DNA from: Lachnospira sp.
Lineage (GTDB): Bacteria; Bacillota; Clostridia; Lachnospirales; Lachnospiraceae
Direction of reading: 5' to 3'
DNA length: 64,000 nt
NCBI GenBank assembly: GCA_017621205.1
Contig: JAGATQ010000039.1
Location: 62,001-126,000, forward strand
Shown here: positions 37,324-46,375 of the stretch, piece by piece
Layout: every line of letters begins with the position of its first letter
How positions within the stretch are numbered: position 1 is the stretch's first letter
The notes under the pieces: model-generated
What the model saw: only the letters and a program-made list of their open reading frames with translations
Database searches by the model: none
Told to the model about the DNA's origin: nothing
Position numbers and translations under genes: made by a program

Positions 37324-38415
37324 ATGAAAAAACGTCTGATAAGCTTTTTTATTGCATTTATGATGGTATTATGTTTTTCTTATGTATCTGAGGATACTGC
37401 CTTGAATGCTGCGGCAGCCAAAAAGGTTTCTATTAACAAAACAAATGTAACCTTGAAAAAGGGGAAAAGTATTACCTTAAAGCTTAAGGGAACAAAGAAG
37501 AAGGTTACATGGAGCAGCAACAAGAAAAGAATAGCGTCCGTTTCCAAGAAAGGAAAGGTAACTGCCAGGAAAGTTGGTAAGGCTAGGATTACGGCTAAGG
37601 TAGGCAGGAAGAAATATTATTGCATGGTAACAGTGGTTAAGAAGAAGCAGCCGGTTACAACGTCCGCTAAGGCGACAACGCAAGGACGTCCAGATAATCC
37701 CTCTGGCACGACAGCACAGGGAAAGCCGGGGAATTCATCTGAGGTAACAACACAAGGTCAACCCGGTACCCCGTCTGATGCAACCATCAAGGCAGATGCG
37801 GGGGAATATTCCATTGCGAATATTCATACCGGGGAGGGGACTTATTATGACCGTGAATCTACCGGAGCCGCCAACTTAGATGATTATGAAAGTATGTATT
37901 TTACTGCTGCGATGAATCATGAGGATTATATGAATGGATTAGCAGGGGCATATGTAGAGATTACAGATAAAGATGGGGACAAATTGAATGTATTGATTAC
38001 TGACCGTTTGCCAGAGGGGAAAAAAGGAGACATCGATTTGACAAGGGTTGCTTTTTCCCAGATAGAACCATTGGTCACAGGAAGAATGAATATTAGCTGG
38101 AGGATTGTGCCTTTGCCGACAGAAGCACCGATATCATACCTTTTTAAGCCGACGAGTACAGAGTATTGGGCAGAGGTACAGGTGCGTAATGGGCGATATC
38201 CGATTCGTTCGGTGGAATACTATAATGCGGCAACAGGGCAGTATGTAGCACTTCAAAGGCAGGAATACAATTATTATAAAGCCCCTTCCGGAATGGGACA
38301 AGGTCCCTATACCTTCCGGGTTACGGATTTTTATGGACATGTGTTAGTGGATTCGGGTATTCGTATTAATACGACCTCTACCCCGGTTGCGGGAGCTGCT
38401 AATTTTCCATATTAG
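37324..38415 (+). CDS. Secreted bacterial expansin (EXLX1-like) with Ig-like domain
   Basis: 363 residues. A signal peptide (about 1-31) is followed by a lysine-rich BIG2 domain (about 32-105) and a Thr/Pro/Gly linker with three TTQG.PG..S repeats. The expansin pair comes next: a double-psi beta-barrel (about 165-260) with HTGEGTYYD and the conserved Asp in ITDRLPEGKKGDIDL, then a CBM63-like domain (about 265-350: YWAEVQVRNGRYPI, YNYYKAPSG, FRVTDFYGH). Family members loosen cellulose or peptidoglycan without hydrolysis. The ATG at 37324 has AGAAGGGAA upstream. An expansin in a Lachnospiraceae-type genome suggests plant-fibre attachment; that is inference. Confidence 0.85.
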   Translation: MKKRLISFFIAFMMVLCFSYVSEDTALNAAAAKKVSINKTNVTLKKGKSITLKLKGTKKKVTWSSNKKRIASVSKKGKVTARKVGKARITAKVGRKKYYCMVTVVKKKQPVTTSAKATTQGRPDNPSGTTAQGKPGNSSEVTTQGQPGTPSDATIKADAGEYSIANIHTGEGTYYDRESTGAANLDDYESMYFTAAMNHEDYMNGLAGAYVEITDKDGDKLNVLITDRLPEGKKGDIDLTRVAFSQIEPLVTGRMNISWRIVPLPTEAPISYLFKPTSTEYWAEVQVRNGRYPIRSVEYYNAATGQYVALQRQEYNYYKAPSGMGQGPYTFRVTDFYGHVLVDSGIRINTTSTPVAGAANFPY

Positions 38416-38521
38416 AATAGGTTTGGGGTTATGAACTGAAAAATAGTAATAATGTGAGAGTTTAGATTAAGATGTTTCATTTAAACATGATGGTGGAAAA
38501 GGTAGGAGGCAAAAGTATAAA

Positions 38522-39025
38522 ATGTATGATGAATTAACGCAGAGTGATATTGATAAAATGAAGGAGGAAATCGAATATCGTAAGGTAACCTTAAGGCATG
38601 AACTGTTGGAGCACGTAAAAGTGGCACGGGCACAGGGTGATTTGAGTGAGAATTTTGAATATTATGCTGCAAAAAAAGAAAAGAATAAAAATGAAAGCCG
38701 GATTCGCTATCTTGAGAGGATGATTCGCACGGCAAAGCTTGTCAGTGAATCTGAGAATGAGAATGAGGTAGGCTTGAATACGAAGGTAACGATTTATATT
38801 CCTGAGGATGATGAGGAGGAGACCTATAAGATTGTTACGACAGTGCGGGGAGATACCATGGCAGGACGTATTAGTAATGTATCTCCTCTTGGTAAGGCAT
38901 TGATGGGACATAGGGTCGGGGATACGGTTACAATAAAGGTTAATTCTTCCTATAGCTATGAAGCTGAGATTCGGGCAGTGGAAAAGATTGGCGAAGAAGA
39001 TACAGACGTTATAAAGGAATTTTGA
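38522..39025 (+). CDS. greA: GreA-type transcription elongation factor
   Basis: Rescues backtracked RNA polymerase by stimulating transcript cleavage. The 167-residue protein has an N-terminal coiled coil whose acidic tip QGDLSENFEYYAAKKE (about 38-53) is the catalytic GreA signature. The C-terminal FKBP-like domain includes ISNVSPLGKALMGHRVGD. An AGGAGG site lies upstream of the ATG. It is diverged enough that a second Gre paralogue in the genome is possible. Confidence 0.88.
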   Translation: MYDELTQSDIDKMKEEIEYRKVTLRHELLEHVKVARAQGDLSENFEYYAAKKEKNKNESRIRYLERMIRTAKLVSESENENEVGLNTKVTIYIPEDDEEETYKIVTTVRGDTMAGRISNVSPLGKALMGHRVGDTVTIKVNSSYSYEAEIRAVEKIGEEDTDVIKEF

Positions 39026-39068
39026 GAATGATATAAACTTCTATGTTATATACACAAGGAGGGGCATG

Positions 39069-39767
39069 ATGGCAAAACGGATATTAGTGGTGGACGACGA
39101 GAAGGAAATTGCAGATTTGTTAGAGGTTTATCTGGTTAATGAGGGATATGAGGTAAAGAAATTTTACAACGGAACCGATGCGTTGGCTTATGTTTTGGAG
39201 CAGAGTGTCGATTTGGCAATTTTGGATGTTATGCTGCCGGACATGGATGGCTTTGCTTTGTGCCGCGCCATTCGGGAGAACTGGTATTTTCCAATCATTA
39301 TGCTGACTGCCAAGGTGGAAGATTCTGATAAAATAATGGGGCTGACTATGGGGGCGGATGACTATATTACAAAGCCCTTTAATCCATTGGAGGTAACAGC
39401 AAGGGTTCGGGGACAGCTAAGGCGGGTTGAGACATATAATCCGGCTTTGGAGAAACACAAAGAAGAGATTTATGATATCCGGGGATTAGTGTTAAATATT
39501 GACCAGCATACCTGCACGCTTTATGGGAAACCGATAGAATTAACACCACTGGAATTTTCTATTTTAGCTTTTTTATGTGAGCGGCAGGGACAGGTTGTTA
39601 CCGCAGAGGAATTGTTTGAAGAGGTATGGAAAGAGAAATATATGGACAGTAATAATACGGTGATGGCACATATTGCTAAAATCCGTGAGAAGCTTTCTGA
39701 AAATGCAAGAAAACCGAAATATATAAAAACGGTATGGGGAGTGGGATATAAGATTGAACAATCATAA
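39069..39767 (+). CDS. OmpR/PhoB-family response regulator (VanR-like)
   Basis: 232 residues. The receiver domain has acidic pocket VVDDE, phospho-acceptor Asp in LAILDVMLPDMDG (about residue 54) and Lys in YITKPFNP. The winged-helix DNA-binding domain is typical (LTPLEFSILAFL...VWGVGYKI). The ATG at 39069 is better spaced from AGGAGG (39057-39062) than the one at 39066. Its 3' end overlaps the kinase gene by 14 bases. Sequence and partner resemble the VanR/VanS group, but no vancomycin-resistance ligase genes are nearby. Confidence 0.92.
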   Translation: MAKRILVVDDEKEIADLLEVYLVNEGYEVKKFYNGTDALAYVLEQSVDLAILDVMLPDMDGFALCRAIRENWYFPIIMLTAKVEDSDKIMGLTMGADDYITKPFNPLEVTARVRGQLRRVETYNPALEKHKEEIYDIRGLVLNIDQHTCTLYGKPIELTPLEFSILAFLCERQGQVVTAEELFEEVWKEKYMDSNNTVMAHIAKIREKLSENARKPKYIKTVWGVGYKIEQS

Positions 39768-40866
39768 AGATACAGAAGAAGAATTGAAGTATTCGCTTTC
39801 AAAGGAGCTTGTTTTACAATTATTGTTCCGACTGGCATTGTTTGTTGTTGTTATGGTTATCGTTGCCTTTATTTCCTACAAGCTATGTCAGACACGGGTA
39901 TGGCAATGGTATGATTCTTTTTATCCGTTAATTCATTTTTTTCATGAGAATTTGATAGCAATTATGCTTGTATTGCTATTGCTGGGTTTATTTCTTTTGA
40001 CCGTATTTTATATCTGGAAAATGATGGGATATTTCGAGGAAGTGCTTAAGGCAGTGGATGTAATTGCCAAGGGAGAGGAGGTCACCCTGTCGCTTCCTAA
40101 GGATTTGTATCAGGTGGAGCAAAAACTCAATCAGATTGCATTAGAAACCAGCAGAAGTAAGAAGGAGGCACAGGAGGCAAACCAGAGAAAGAATGACCTT
40201 ATTGTTTATATGGCACATGATTTGAAAACACCGCTTACCTCCGTTATTGGTTATCTTACGTTGCTTACCGAAAATCAAGGGCTTTCCAATGAGCTAAAAC
40301 AAAAATATGAGAGCATTGCGTTAAAGAAGGCGGAGCGGTTAGAAGAGCTAACCAATGAATTTTTTGAAATTACCAGATTTAATTTATCAGAATTGACTTT
40401 GTCATTATCCACAGTAAATATGTCAATGATGCTTTCTCAGATAGCGTATGAATTTTTACCCCTATTTGCGGAGAAGAATCTCACCTATCGGCTTTTGGCG
40501 GATAAGGATATTATGGTGAATTGTGATGTGGAGAAAATGGAGCGGGTGTTTGATAACTTGTTAAAAAATGCAGTCAATTATTGTTATAGTAACAGTGAGA
40601 TTCTTATTACAGCCAGAAAACAAGAGACAGGTGAGGTAACGATTTCCTTCATGAATCATGGAAGAACGATTCCAAAGGAAAAACTAAATCAGTTGTTTGA
40701 GCAGTTTTTCCGGTTGGAGGCTTCTAGAAGCTCGGGAACCGGGGGTTCCGGATTGGGGCTTGCGATTGCCCGTGAGATTGTTAGAAAGCACGGTGGAGAT
40801 ATTATCTGTGAAAGTGAGGATGAGAAGGTTCGTTTTCTGATTGTACTGCCGGGGCAGGCGATGTGA
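39754..40866 (+). CDS. Sensor histidine kinase (VanS-like)
   Basis: 370 residues with two membrane helices (about 26-47 and 70-92) and a short outside loop. The phospho-acceptor His lies in YMAHDLKTPLTSVIGYL (about 153). The ATPase domain has N box FDNLLKNAVNY and glycine box GGSGLGLAIA. The small sensor region is typical of VanS-type kinases that respond to cell-wall stress. It starts at TTG overlapping the regulator gene, so the pair is coupled. A possible target is the C39-like gene just downstream. Confidence 0.9.
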   Translation: MNNHKDTEEELKYSLSKELVLQLLFRLALFVVVMVIVAFISYKLCQTRVWQWYDSFYPLIHFFHENLIAIMLVLLLLGLFLLTVFYIWKMMGYFEEVLKAVDVIAKGEEVTLSLPKDLYQVEQKLNQIALETSRSKKEAQEANQRKNDLIVYMAHDLKTPLTSVIGYLTLLTENQGLSNELKQKYESIALKKAERLEELTNEFFEITRFNLSELTLSLSTVNMSMMLSQIAYEFLPLFAEKNLTYRLLADKDIMVNCDVEKMERVFDNLLKNAVNYCYSNSEILITARKQETGEVTISFMNHGRTIPKEKLNQLFEQFFRLEASRSSGTGGSGLGLAIAREIVRKHGGDIICESEDEKVRFLIVLPGQAM

Positions 40867-40924
40867 AAATGTTTTTTCACCTGCTTGATGTGGCATTGTC
40901 ATGTATTAAGGTAAAGTCATGTGA

Positions 40925-40955
40925 TTTTCATGAAATCATAAGGATTTCATAAGGC
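40925..40955 (+). promoter_or_regulatory. Possible response-regulator binding repeats
   Basis: TCATGAAA, TCATAAGG and TCATAAGG occur as near-direct repeats about 10-11 bases apart, upstream of the C39-like gene and after the VanS-like gene. Such spacing suits dimers of OmpR/PhoB-type regulators. Confidence 0.35.
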
Positions 40956-41050
40956 TATCTTAAAACAAATATATTGCAGTTTTGTTATGCTATAGACAGG
41001 AAAGAACATAGGATAACAAAGCTGTTTTTTTGTGGAAAGGATGGGGAAAT

Positions 41051-41896
41051 ATGGCTAGAATACGTGTGAGAAAAAAACGAAAAAGAGGGAAGCTGTTTCT
41101 TATGGGAATGCTGCTTTTAATACTACTATTTTTGGGTGGACAGGTGCTTTCCGGACTGGCGGATATGTATAGGATGCATAAGGCGAAGGCTGGTGGAGAA
41201 GGAGGTGTATCCGCCGGGGGTACATCATCAACCAGTTTTTGGCAGAAAAAGGAGCAAAACAAACGTCCAAGCTGGCTTACGGATGAATATCCTGATGAGC
41301 TGATAGAGTTATATGAGCGGAATCCGGAAACAAAGAGTTTTGTTAAAAATTATTTTAAGGAGAAGGATATCAAGCATAAGATTGATATTTCACAGGAGGT
41401 CGGTGCTGGATATTATCCGTATTTTTATCAATGGGACAAGCGTTGGGGATATGAGACCTATGGGGATGATATGATTGCGTTGACTGGATGTGGCCCAGTC
41501 TGTTTGTCTATGGTATTATGTAAGCTTCGGTCAGATTCACAATATGATCCGCTTACAGTAGCAAATATGGCGGACAATAATGGATATTATGTAGCTGGAA
41601 GCGGTTCCTCCTGGTCTTTGATGGATGAGGGGGCAGCTCTTTATGGACTTAATTCTTATGCAGTTCCCTTTAACGAAAATGGAATTCGCGAGGAGCTGCT
41701 TAATGGACATCCGATTATCTGTGTCGTTGGTCCCGGAACCTTTACAACGACAGGACATTTTATTGTGATATGTGGTATTGCAGATGATGGAAACATGATT
41801 ATCAGAGACCCCAACAGCAAGGAAAAAAGTAATATGACGTGGCCGCTTTCCGAGCTTATGGGGCAGATTCAAAATCTTTGGTCTTATTCCTTGTAA
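41051..41896 (+). CDS. Membrane-anchored C39-like cysteine peptidase
   Basis: 281 residues. A positively charged N-terminus (RVRKKRKRGK) and one membrane helix (about 16-36) anchor an outside papain-like C39_2 domain. That domain has YYPYFYQWDKRWG, catalytic Cys in LTGCGPVCLSM (about residue 142), His in GHFIVICG and Asp in IIRDPNS. The ATG at 41051 with GGATGGGG is preferred to an upstream TTG. It follows the VanRS-like pair, which may regulate it. Target unknown; related proteins act in the cell wall. Confidence 0.8.
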   Translation: MARIRVRKKRKRGKLFLMGMLLLILLFLGGQVLSGLADMYRMHKAKAGGEGGVSAGGTSSTSFWQKKEQNKRPSWLTDEYPDELIELYERNPETKSFVKNYFKEKDIKHKIDISQEVGAGYYPYFYQWDKRWGYETYGDDMIALTGCGPVCLSMVLCKLRSDSQYDPLTVANMADNNGYYVAGSGSSWSLMDEGAALYGLNSYAVPFNENGIREELLNGHPIICVVGPGTFTTTGHFIVICGIADDGNMIIRDPNSKEKSNMTWPLSELMGQIQNLWSYSL

Positions 41897-42075
41897 TGAT
41901 AAAAGGATATAAGAAGGATACATTATGATGCTATTCTTAGATTGTCAGATATCATTTTCCAATTATATTAGACGGATTTTTGTAAACAGATTTCTGCCAT
42001 TGTGATACACAGTTTTTTTATGTTATGATGACAGTATTGTTTCGCAGGTGTTTGCAATCAGAAAGGAGCTGCCAT

Positions 42076-42750
42076 ATGTACCGGATTCTTTTGGTCGAGG
42101 ATGATGACTCGATTCGTGAGGTAATATACGATTATTTTATGAGAAAGGATAAGGATGGCTTTTCTCTTACTCTTGCCAAGGATGGAAACCAGGCGGAGGA
42201 GGCACTATATGAACAGGATTATGATTTGATTCTGCTTGATGTTATGCTGCCCGGGACGGATGGATTTACGCTTTGCAGGACAATCCGGCTTGGCAGCAGT
42301 GCCCCTGTTATTTTCTTAACAGCCAGAGGTAGGGAGGAGGATAGACTATACGGTTATGTTGTCGGATGTGATGATTATATGGTAAAGCCGTTTTCTCTGG
42401 CAGAGCTTTATGCCAAGGTGCAGGCACTGATTAAGCGTTCTAAAGGGATGGTGCTTTGTCAGGAAATCAAGGTGGCGGATATCTCATTAAATCCAAGGCA
42501 GATGACGGTAAGTGTGGCAGGAAAGCAAATAGAGCTTACCCCCAAGCTTTATGCATTGTTGAAATATCTTATGGAGCATAAAAATGAGGTAGCAGCACGG
42601 GAAGAGCTGCTGGTACGGATATGGGGCTATGATTTTGAGGGTAGTGACCGGGTTGTGGATAATCATATAAAAAAGCTTCGCAAAGCGTTAGGGGAATCTG
42701 GTTCCCGCATAAAAACAGTGATTGGGAAAGGATATAAGCTGACAGAATAA
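42076..42750 (+). CDS. OmpR/PhoB-family response regulator
   Basis: 224 residues. The receiver domain has LVEDDDS, phospho-acceptor Asp in LILLDVMLPGTDG and YMVKPFS. The winged helix has ELTPKLYALLKYL...IKTVIGKGYKL. The ATG at 42076 with AAAGGAG is preferred to an in-frame ATG at 42025. It is 16 bases before its kinase. It is the second two-component pair in 5 kb, with clearly different sequence from the VanRS-like pair. Confidence 0.92.
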   Translation: MYRILLVEDDDSIREVIYDYFMRKDKDGFSLTLAKDGNQAEEALYEQDYDLILLDVMLPGTDGFTLCRTIRLGSSAPVIFLTARGREEDRLYGYVVGCDDYMVKPFSLAELYAKVQALIKRSKGMVLCQEIKVADISLNPRQMTVSVAGKQIELTPKLYALLKYLMEHKNEVAAREELLVRIWGYDFEGSDRVVDNHIKKLRKALGESGSRIKTVIGKGYKLTE

Positions 42751-42766
42751 ATGCGAGGTGATGAAT

Positions 42767-44581
42767 ATGAAAAAAGGAAAAAATAAAGGGGTGAAACGGC
42801 TTCGAGAGCCTTCCTTAAAAAAGATGCTGTTGCAATATGAAATAAGTGGTATTCTGGCTGTGGTGGTTTTGGGTATGTTGGCAACCGGAGTGTTTTTAAA
42901 ATGGAAAATGCAGCTGGAATATCAGAACTGCATTGAGGTATATGATGCTAGATTTAATAATCTGAGTGATGCTGAGACAAGATATTATCAGGATCTTACA
43001 AGGAATAAGTATGCTTATAATTCTTATAGGGGAAGAATCTTGTGGAACATGAAAAGTATATCCTTTTTTGAAGAGTCGCTATACCATGATTTTGCCGCAG
43101 CAATTGTAGAAAAAGAGGGAAATGACTATGTTATATCTTATGATTCTAAAGAGATGATTGCTGCACGTTTTCTATTGGATATGGATAAAGCGTTTATTGG
43201 TTTTGCCAGCTTTGATGATAATGATAACCAGAGAGAAGTCAAGAAACTGATATTAAGCCAAGAATATACTATTGAGATGGAAACCTGTTATGTATGTCGT
43301 GCGGATAGTACAAAATATCAGCCAGGTATCGTAAAAATATATAAATCAAAGGATTATAATTCATCTGAAGATTCTGAGTTATATAAGACTCTGGATTGTA
43401 CACCTAAGGATGTCAGTGGGTATCAACAGCTTGATTTGAAAGAGGGACTTTGGCATGTTGGTATTCAGAATCTTTTGGCGGGAAGTAAGGAGAATAGTGG
43501 CTCAATGTCTTCCATAGAAACGAACCTTGAGGAATATCTTAAGGATGCAAGATTTCAATTAGATGAAAATGGCAGATATGCGGTTGGAGACGAAATTGGA
43601 TTTGAGGAATTACATTATTTTAAGGAATCAAAGATTGTTAGAGGTACATCATTTTTGTTAATTGATGGGGACAATACAGCCTTATTAGATATAGGAGAGG
43701 AGGAAGCAGGAGAGAAGGGATTAATACCGCTGGATAATGATTTAGCCATTTATCATCAGAGTAGTCCATCAACAAAGGCGGCTTATCTGGTGACGGAGCA
43801 AAGGTTCTGCTTGTGGGATGAAAATAAGGAATTGATTTTAACCGCATGGCTGGTTGCCATATTGTGTACTTTATTACTGACAGCCTTTGTAGTGTATCTT
43901 CAGTTTCGCAGCAAAAAAATGAAATGGGAGAAGGAACAGTATCGGATTACATTGATGAATACCATGGCACACGATTTAAAGAGTCCGTTGATGGTATTGT
44001 CCGGTTATGCAGAGAATCTAAAAGAAATTCTTGCAAATTCTGATGAGAAGCAACGCCACTATGTGAATTCTATTATGGATAATGTGCAGTATATGAATGA
44101 CATGATTGGAGATGTTATTGAGCTTAGTAAGCTGGAACAGACACAGGAGGAGCTGGAGAAAGAAGAGGTGGAGCTTTCTGTTCTGATACAGGAAACAATG
44201 AATCGGTATCAGGATATTCTTATTTCCAAGGAGATAGGGGTTAACATAACGGGTGAGGCTATCAAAAAGGTGGAGAAAAGGGCGATGCTTAGGGTCATTG
44301 ATAATATCGTGAGTAATGCAGTTTGTTATACACCCAAGGGCGAGCAGATTGTGATTACAATCAATGATGAGTTTATGGAGATAAGAAATACCGGGGTGAC
44401 AGTATCGAAAGAGTTTTGTAGTGAGGCATTTTTACCATTTGTTAAGGGAGATAGTGCAAGAGGAAATGAACAGGGGAATGGTCTTGGACTGGCTATCGTG
44501 AGGGAACTGTTGAAGCAGTGTAATATGTCCTGTGAGATGCAGGCAGGAGAAAATGAAGTGAGGGTTGTGGTGTATTTTTGA
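42767..44581 (+). CDS. Sensor histidine kinase with large extracellular sensor
   Basis: 604 residues. Membrane helix 1 (about 25-47) and helix 2 (about 360-382) frame an outside sensor of about 310 residues with no recognised domain. The His lies in TMAHDLKSPLMVLSGY (about 405); the ATPase has IDNIVSNAVCY and GNGLGLAIVREL. The ATG at 42767 is best placed after GAGGTG (42755-42760), over two earlier in-frame starts. The long diverged sensor suggests a specific extracellular ligand, unknown. Confidence 0.9.
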   Translation: MKKGKNKGVKRLREPSLKKMLLQYEISGILAVVVLGMLATGVFLKWKMQLEYQNCIEVYDARFNNLSDAETRYYQDLTRNKYAYNSYRGRILWNMKSISFFEESLYHDFAAAIVEKEGNDYVISYDSKEMIAARFLLDMDKAFIGFASFDDNDNQREVKKLILSQEYTIEMETCYVCRADSTKYQPGIVKIYKSKDYNSSEDSELYKTLDCTPKDVSGYQQLDLKEGLWHVGIQNLLAGSKENSGSMSSIETNLEEYLKDARFQLDENGRYAVGDEIGFEELHYFKESKIVRGTSFLLIDGDNTALLDIGEEEAGEKGLIPLDNDLAIYHQSSPSTKAAYLVTEQRFCLWDENKELILTAWLVAILCTLLLTAFVVYLQFRSKKMKWEKEQYRITLMNTMAHDLKSPLMVLSGYAENLKEILANSDEKQRHYVNSIMDNVQYMNDMIGDVIELSKLEQTQEELEKEEVELSVLIQETMNRYQDILISKEIGVNITGEAIKKVEKRAMLRVIDNIVSNAVCYTPKGEQIVITINDEFMEIRNTGVTVSKEFCSEAFLPFVKGDSARGNEQGNGLGLAIVRELLKQCNMSCEMQAGENEVRVVVYF

Positions 44582-44615
44582 AAACAGTTTTAGTATAAGA
44601 ATGACATAAACGGAG

Positions 44616-44652
44616 AAAAAGGATAATATCAGGTAGGTATTATCTTTTTTTG
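44616..44652 (+). terminator. Intrinsic terminator of the second two-component operon
   Basis: GATAATATC pairs with GGTATTATC (with G-U pairs and flanking A/T extension), followed by seven T residues. Confidence 0.8.
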
Positions 44653-44746
44653 TTACCATACCAAATCTATTTCAACTTGTACATTTTTAATTTAACAAGT
44701 ATAATGAGATAAATTAAAGCAAAAGCAATGATACGGAGGAATTCCA

Positions 44747-45910
44747 GTGGATAAGACTAATACTTTAACAAAAAACACATCCTATGGAAAAAAACGGAGA
44801 TTTAAAAAGGTGCTTGTCTCCTTATTTCTTCTCTTTGTACTTCTGCTTCAAGGCTGTGCGGATGAAAAGCCGCAATTTCAAGCTGGGGAAGCGGGACAGG
44901 GACAAGCGGCGGAGGTTGTACATAACAGTGGTGAACTTGCAGTACATTATATCGATGTAGGACAGGGGGATGCCACTTTAATAACCTGTGGAGGCAGTTC
45001 TATGCTTATTGATGCCGGTAATAATAACATGGGGACAACAGTACAGTATTATCTATCAAAGCAGGGGATTACAAAGCTTAATTATGTAGTTGGAACGCAT
45101 CCGGATGCAGACCATATCGGCGGTCTGGATGTTGTGTTATATAAGTTTGACTGTGAGACCTTCTTTATGCCGGATATTGAGAAGGATACCAAAACCTATC
45201 AGGAGGTAGTGGACGTCGCAGGCTTAAAGAGGCTTACCATATCTCATCCGGAGGAGGGAGACAGTTATGCCCTCGGTGATGCTTCTTTTACGATACTTTC
45301 TCCTTCTGTAGCTGAAGGGGAGCAGGATGCCAACAATTCCTCTATTGTAATTCGTCTTTTATATGGAGAGAGTTCTTTTTTATTTAGTGGAGATGCAGAA
45401 GCTGAGGAAGAGCAGGCAATTCTTGATAGTGGGCAACGTCTTTCTTCCACTGTATACAAGGTTGCACATCACGGAAGCTCCGGTGCCAATAGTAAACCTT
45501 ACTTAGATGCAGTTTCACCAAAGTACGCAGTAATAAGCTGCGGGAAGGATAATTCTTATGGGCATCCTCATAAAGAGGTGCTTCAGATGCTTCAGGACAG
45601 GGGCATAACCACCTACCGAACGGATGAACAGGGAACGATTATTGTCTATTCAGACGGAGAAACCATCTCCTTTCAGCAAGAAGGGCAGAAGGATACAGGA
45701 AGGGCAGAAAACAAGTCAATGGCAACAACTCAAAATAAAAGTGAGAGTGAAGAAGATTATATTTTAAATACTAACACGAAAAAAATTCATCTAAAAACAT
45801 GTAGCAGTGTAGCTGATATTCATGAAGAGAATAGGTTAGAAAGCAAGGAGACGCTTACTGTTCTTATGAAACAGGGTTATACTCCCTGTAAACGGTGCAT
45901 AGGTTATTGA
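44747..45910 (+). CDS. ComEC/Rec2-like MBL-fold lipoprotein with Ada-type zinc tail
   Basis: 387 residues. The signal peptide ends in lipobox LLLQGC (Cys38). The metallo-beta-lactamase domain has YIDVGQGDA, the metal motif HPDADH (about 122-127) and VAHHGSSGANS. It matches the stand-alone hydrolase domain found in ComEC, thought to degrade nucleic acid outside the cell. The C-terminal 45 residues (LNTNTKKIHLKTC...CKRC) form an Ada-like Cys cluster likely to bind zinc. It starts at GTG with CGGAGGA upstream. It is a single gene; roles in DNA uptake or scavenging are inferred. Confidence 0.85.
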   Translation: MDKTNTLTKNTSYGKKRRFKKVLVSLFLLFVLLLQGCADEKPQFQAGEAGQGQAAEVVHNSGELAVHYIDVGQGDATLITCGGSSMLIDAGNNNMGTTVQYYLSKQGITKLNYVVGTHPDADHIGGLDVVLYKFDCETFFMPDIEKDTKTYQEVVDVAGLKRLTISHPEEGDSYALGDASFTILSPSVAEGEQDANNSSIVIRLLYGESSFLFSGDAEAEEEQAILDSGQRLSSTVYKVAHHGSSGANSKPYLDAVSPKYAVISCGKDNSYGHPHKEVLQMLQDRGITTYRTDEQGTIIVYSDGETISFQQEGQKDTGRAENKSMATTQNKSESEEDYILNTNTKKIHLKTCSSVADIHEENRLESKETLTVLMKQGYTPCKRCIGY

Positions 45911-46065
45911 TTTAAGCTTGTCATATAACCAAGCCTCCATTTCTGATTTCTTTTGACAGATTGTACCGTGATGTCTAATTCTTTCGTAAGAGCATCCCTA
46001 GGCTCCTTCCCATCAATATAGTCAAGCAGCTGCCCCTCGCCAAACAAATCAAAGGTGCATATTTC
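45904..46065 (-). pseudogene. Possible remnant of a helix-turn-helix protein
   Basis: A 53-codon minus-strand frame with no start codon encodes FDLFGEGQLLDYIDGKEP followed by an HTH-like stretch (DALTKELDITVQSVKRNQKW). Stops block it upstream. Its stop overlaps the end of the MBL gene. It reads like real protein but is too short to name. Confidence 0.35.
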
Positions 46066-46301
46066 TTACTATTTCTTTTATAAAATTCCTCTATCCTTAG
46101 TCTGGCATAGCATAGGGGATTGGCAAGAAAAACAGACAATTCGTAGAAGCAAGTATATAAAATTGATAAAATAAAGCTAGGAAAGTAAAAGAGGAATGTA
46201 TTGTCATATGCGGAGTTTTCGTGAATAAGAAAAATGAAAGGAAAAATTTTTTAGAGAAACTACTACGAAAATATGTCTGAATATGGTAAAATAGGTCTAG
46301 A
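46066..46301. other. Gap with no gene seen
   Basis: AT-rich region between the remnant and the fapA promoter. I see no open frame, terminator or repeat that I can support. Confidence 0.4.
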
Positions 46302-46330
46302 TTGACAATTATAGCATGTACAGATACATT
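46302..46330 (+). promoter_or_regulatory. sigma-A promoter of the DUF342 gene
   Basis: Consensus TTGACA at 46302-46307 and TACATT at 46325-46330 are 17 bases apart. An inverted repeat AACAGT/ACTGTT (46331-46350) follows the -10 and might be an operator. Confidence 0.65.
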
Positions 46331-46375
46331 AACAGTAGTTAATAACTGTTGCTTTGCTATCAAGGAGGGGTCATT

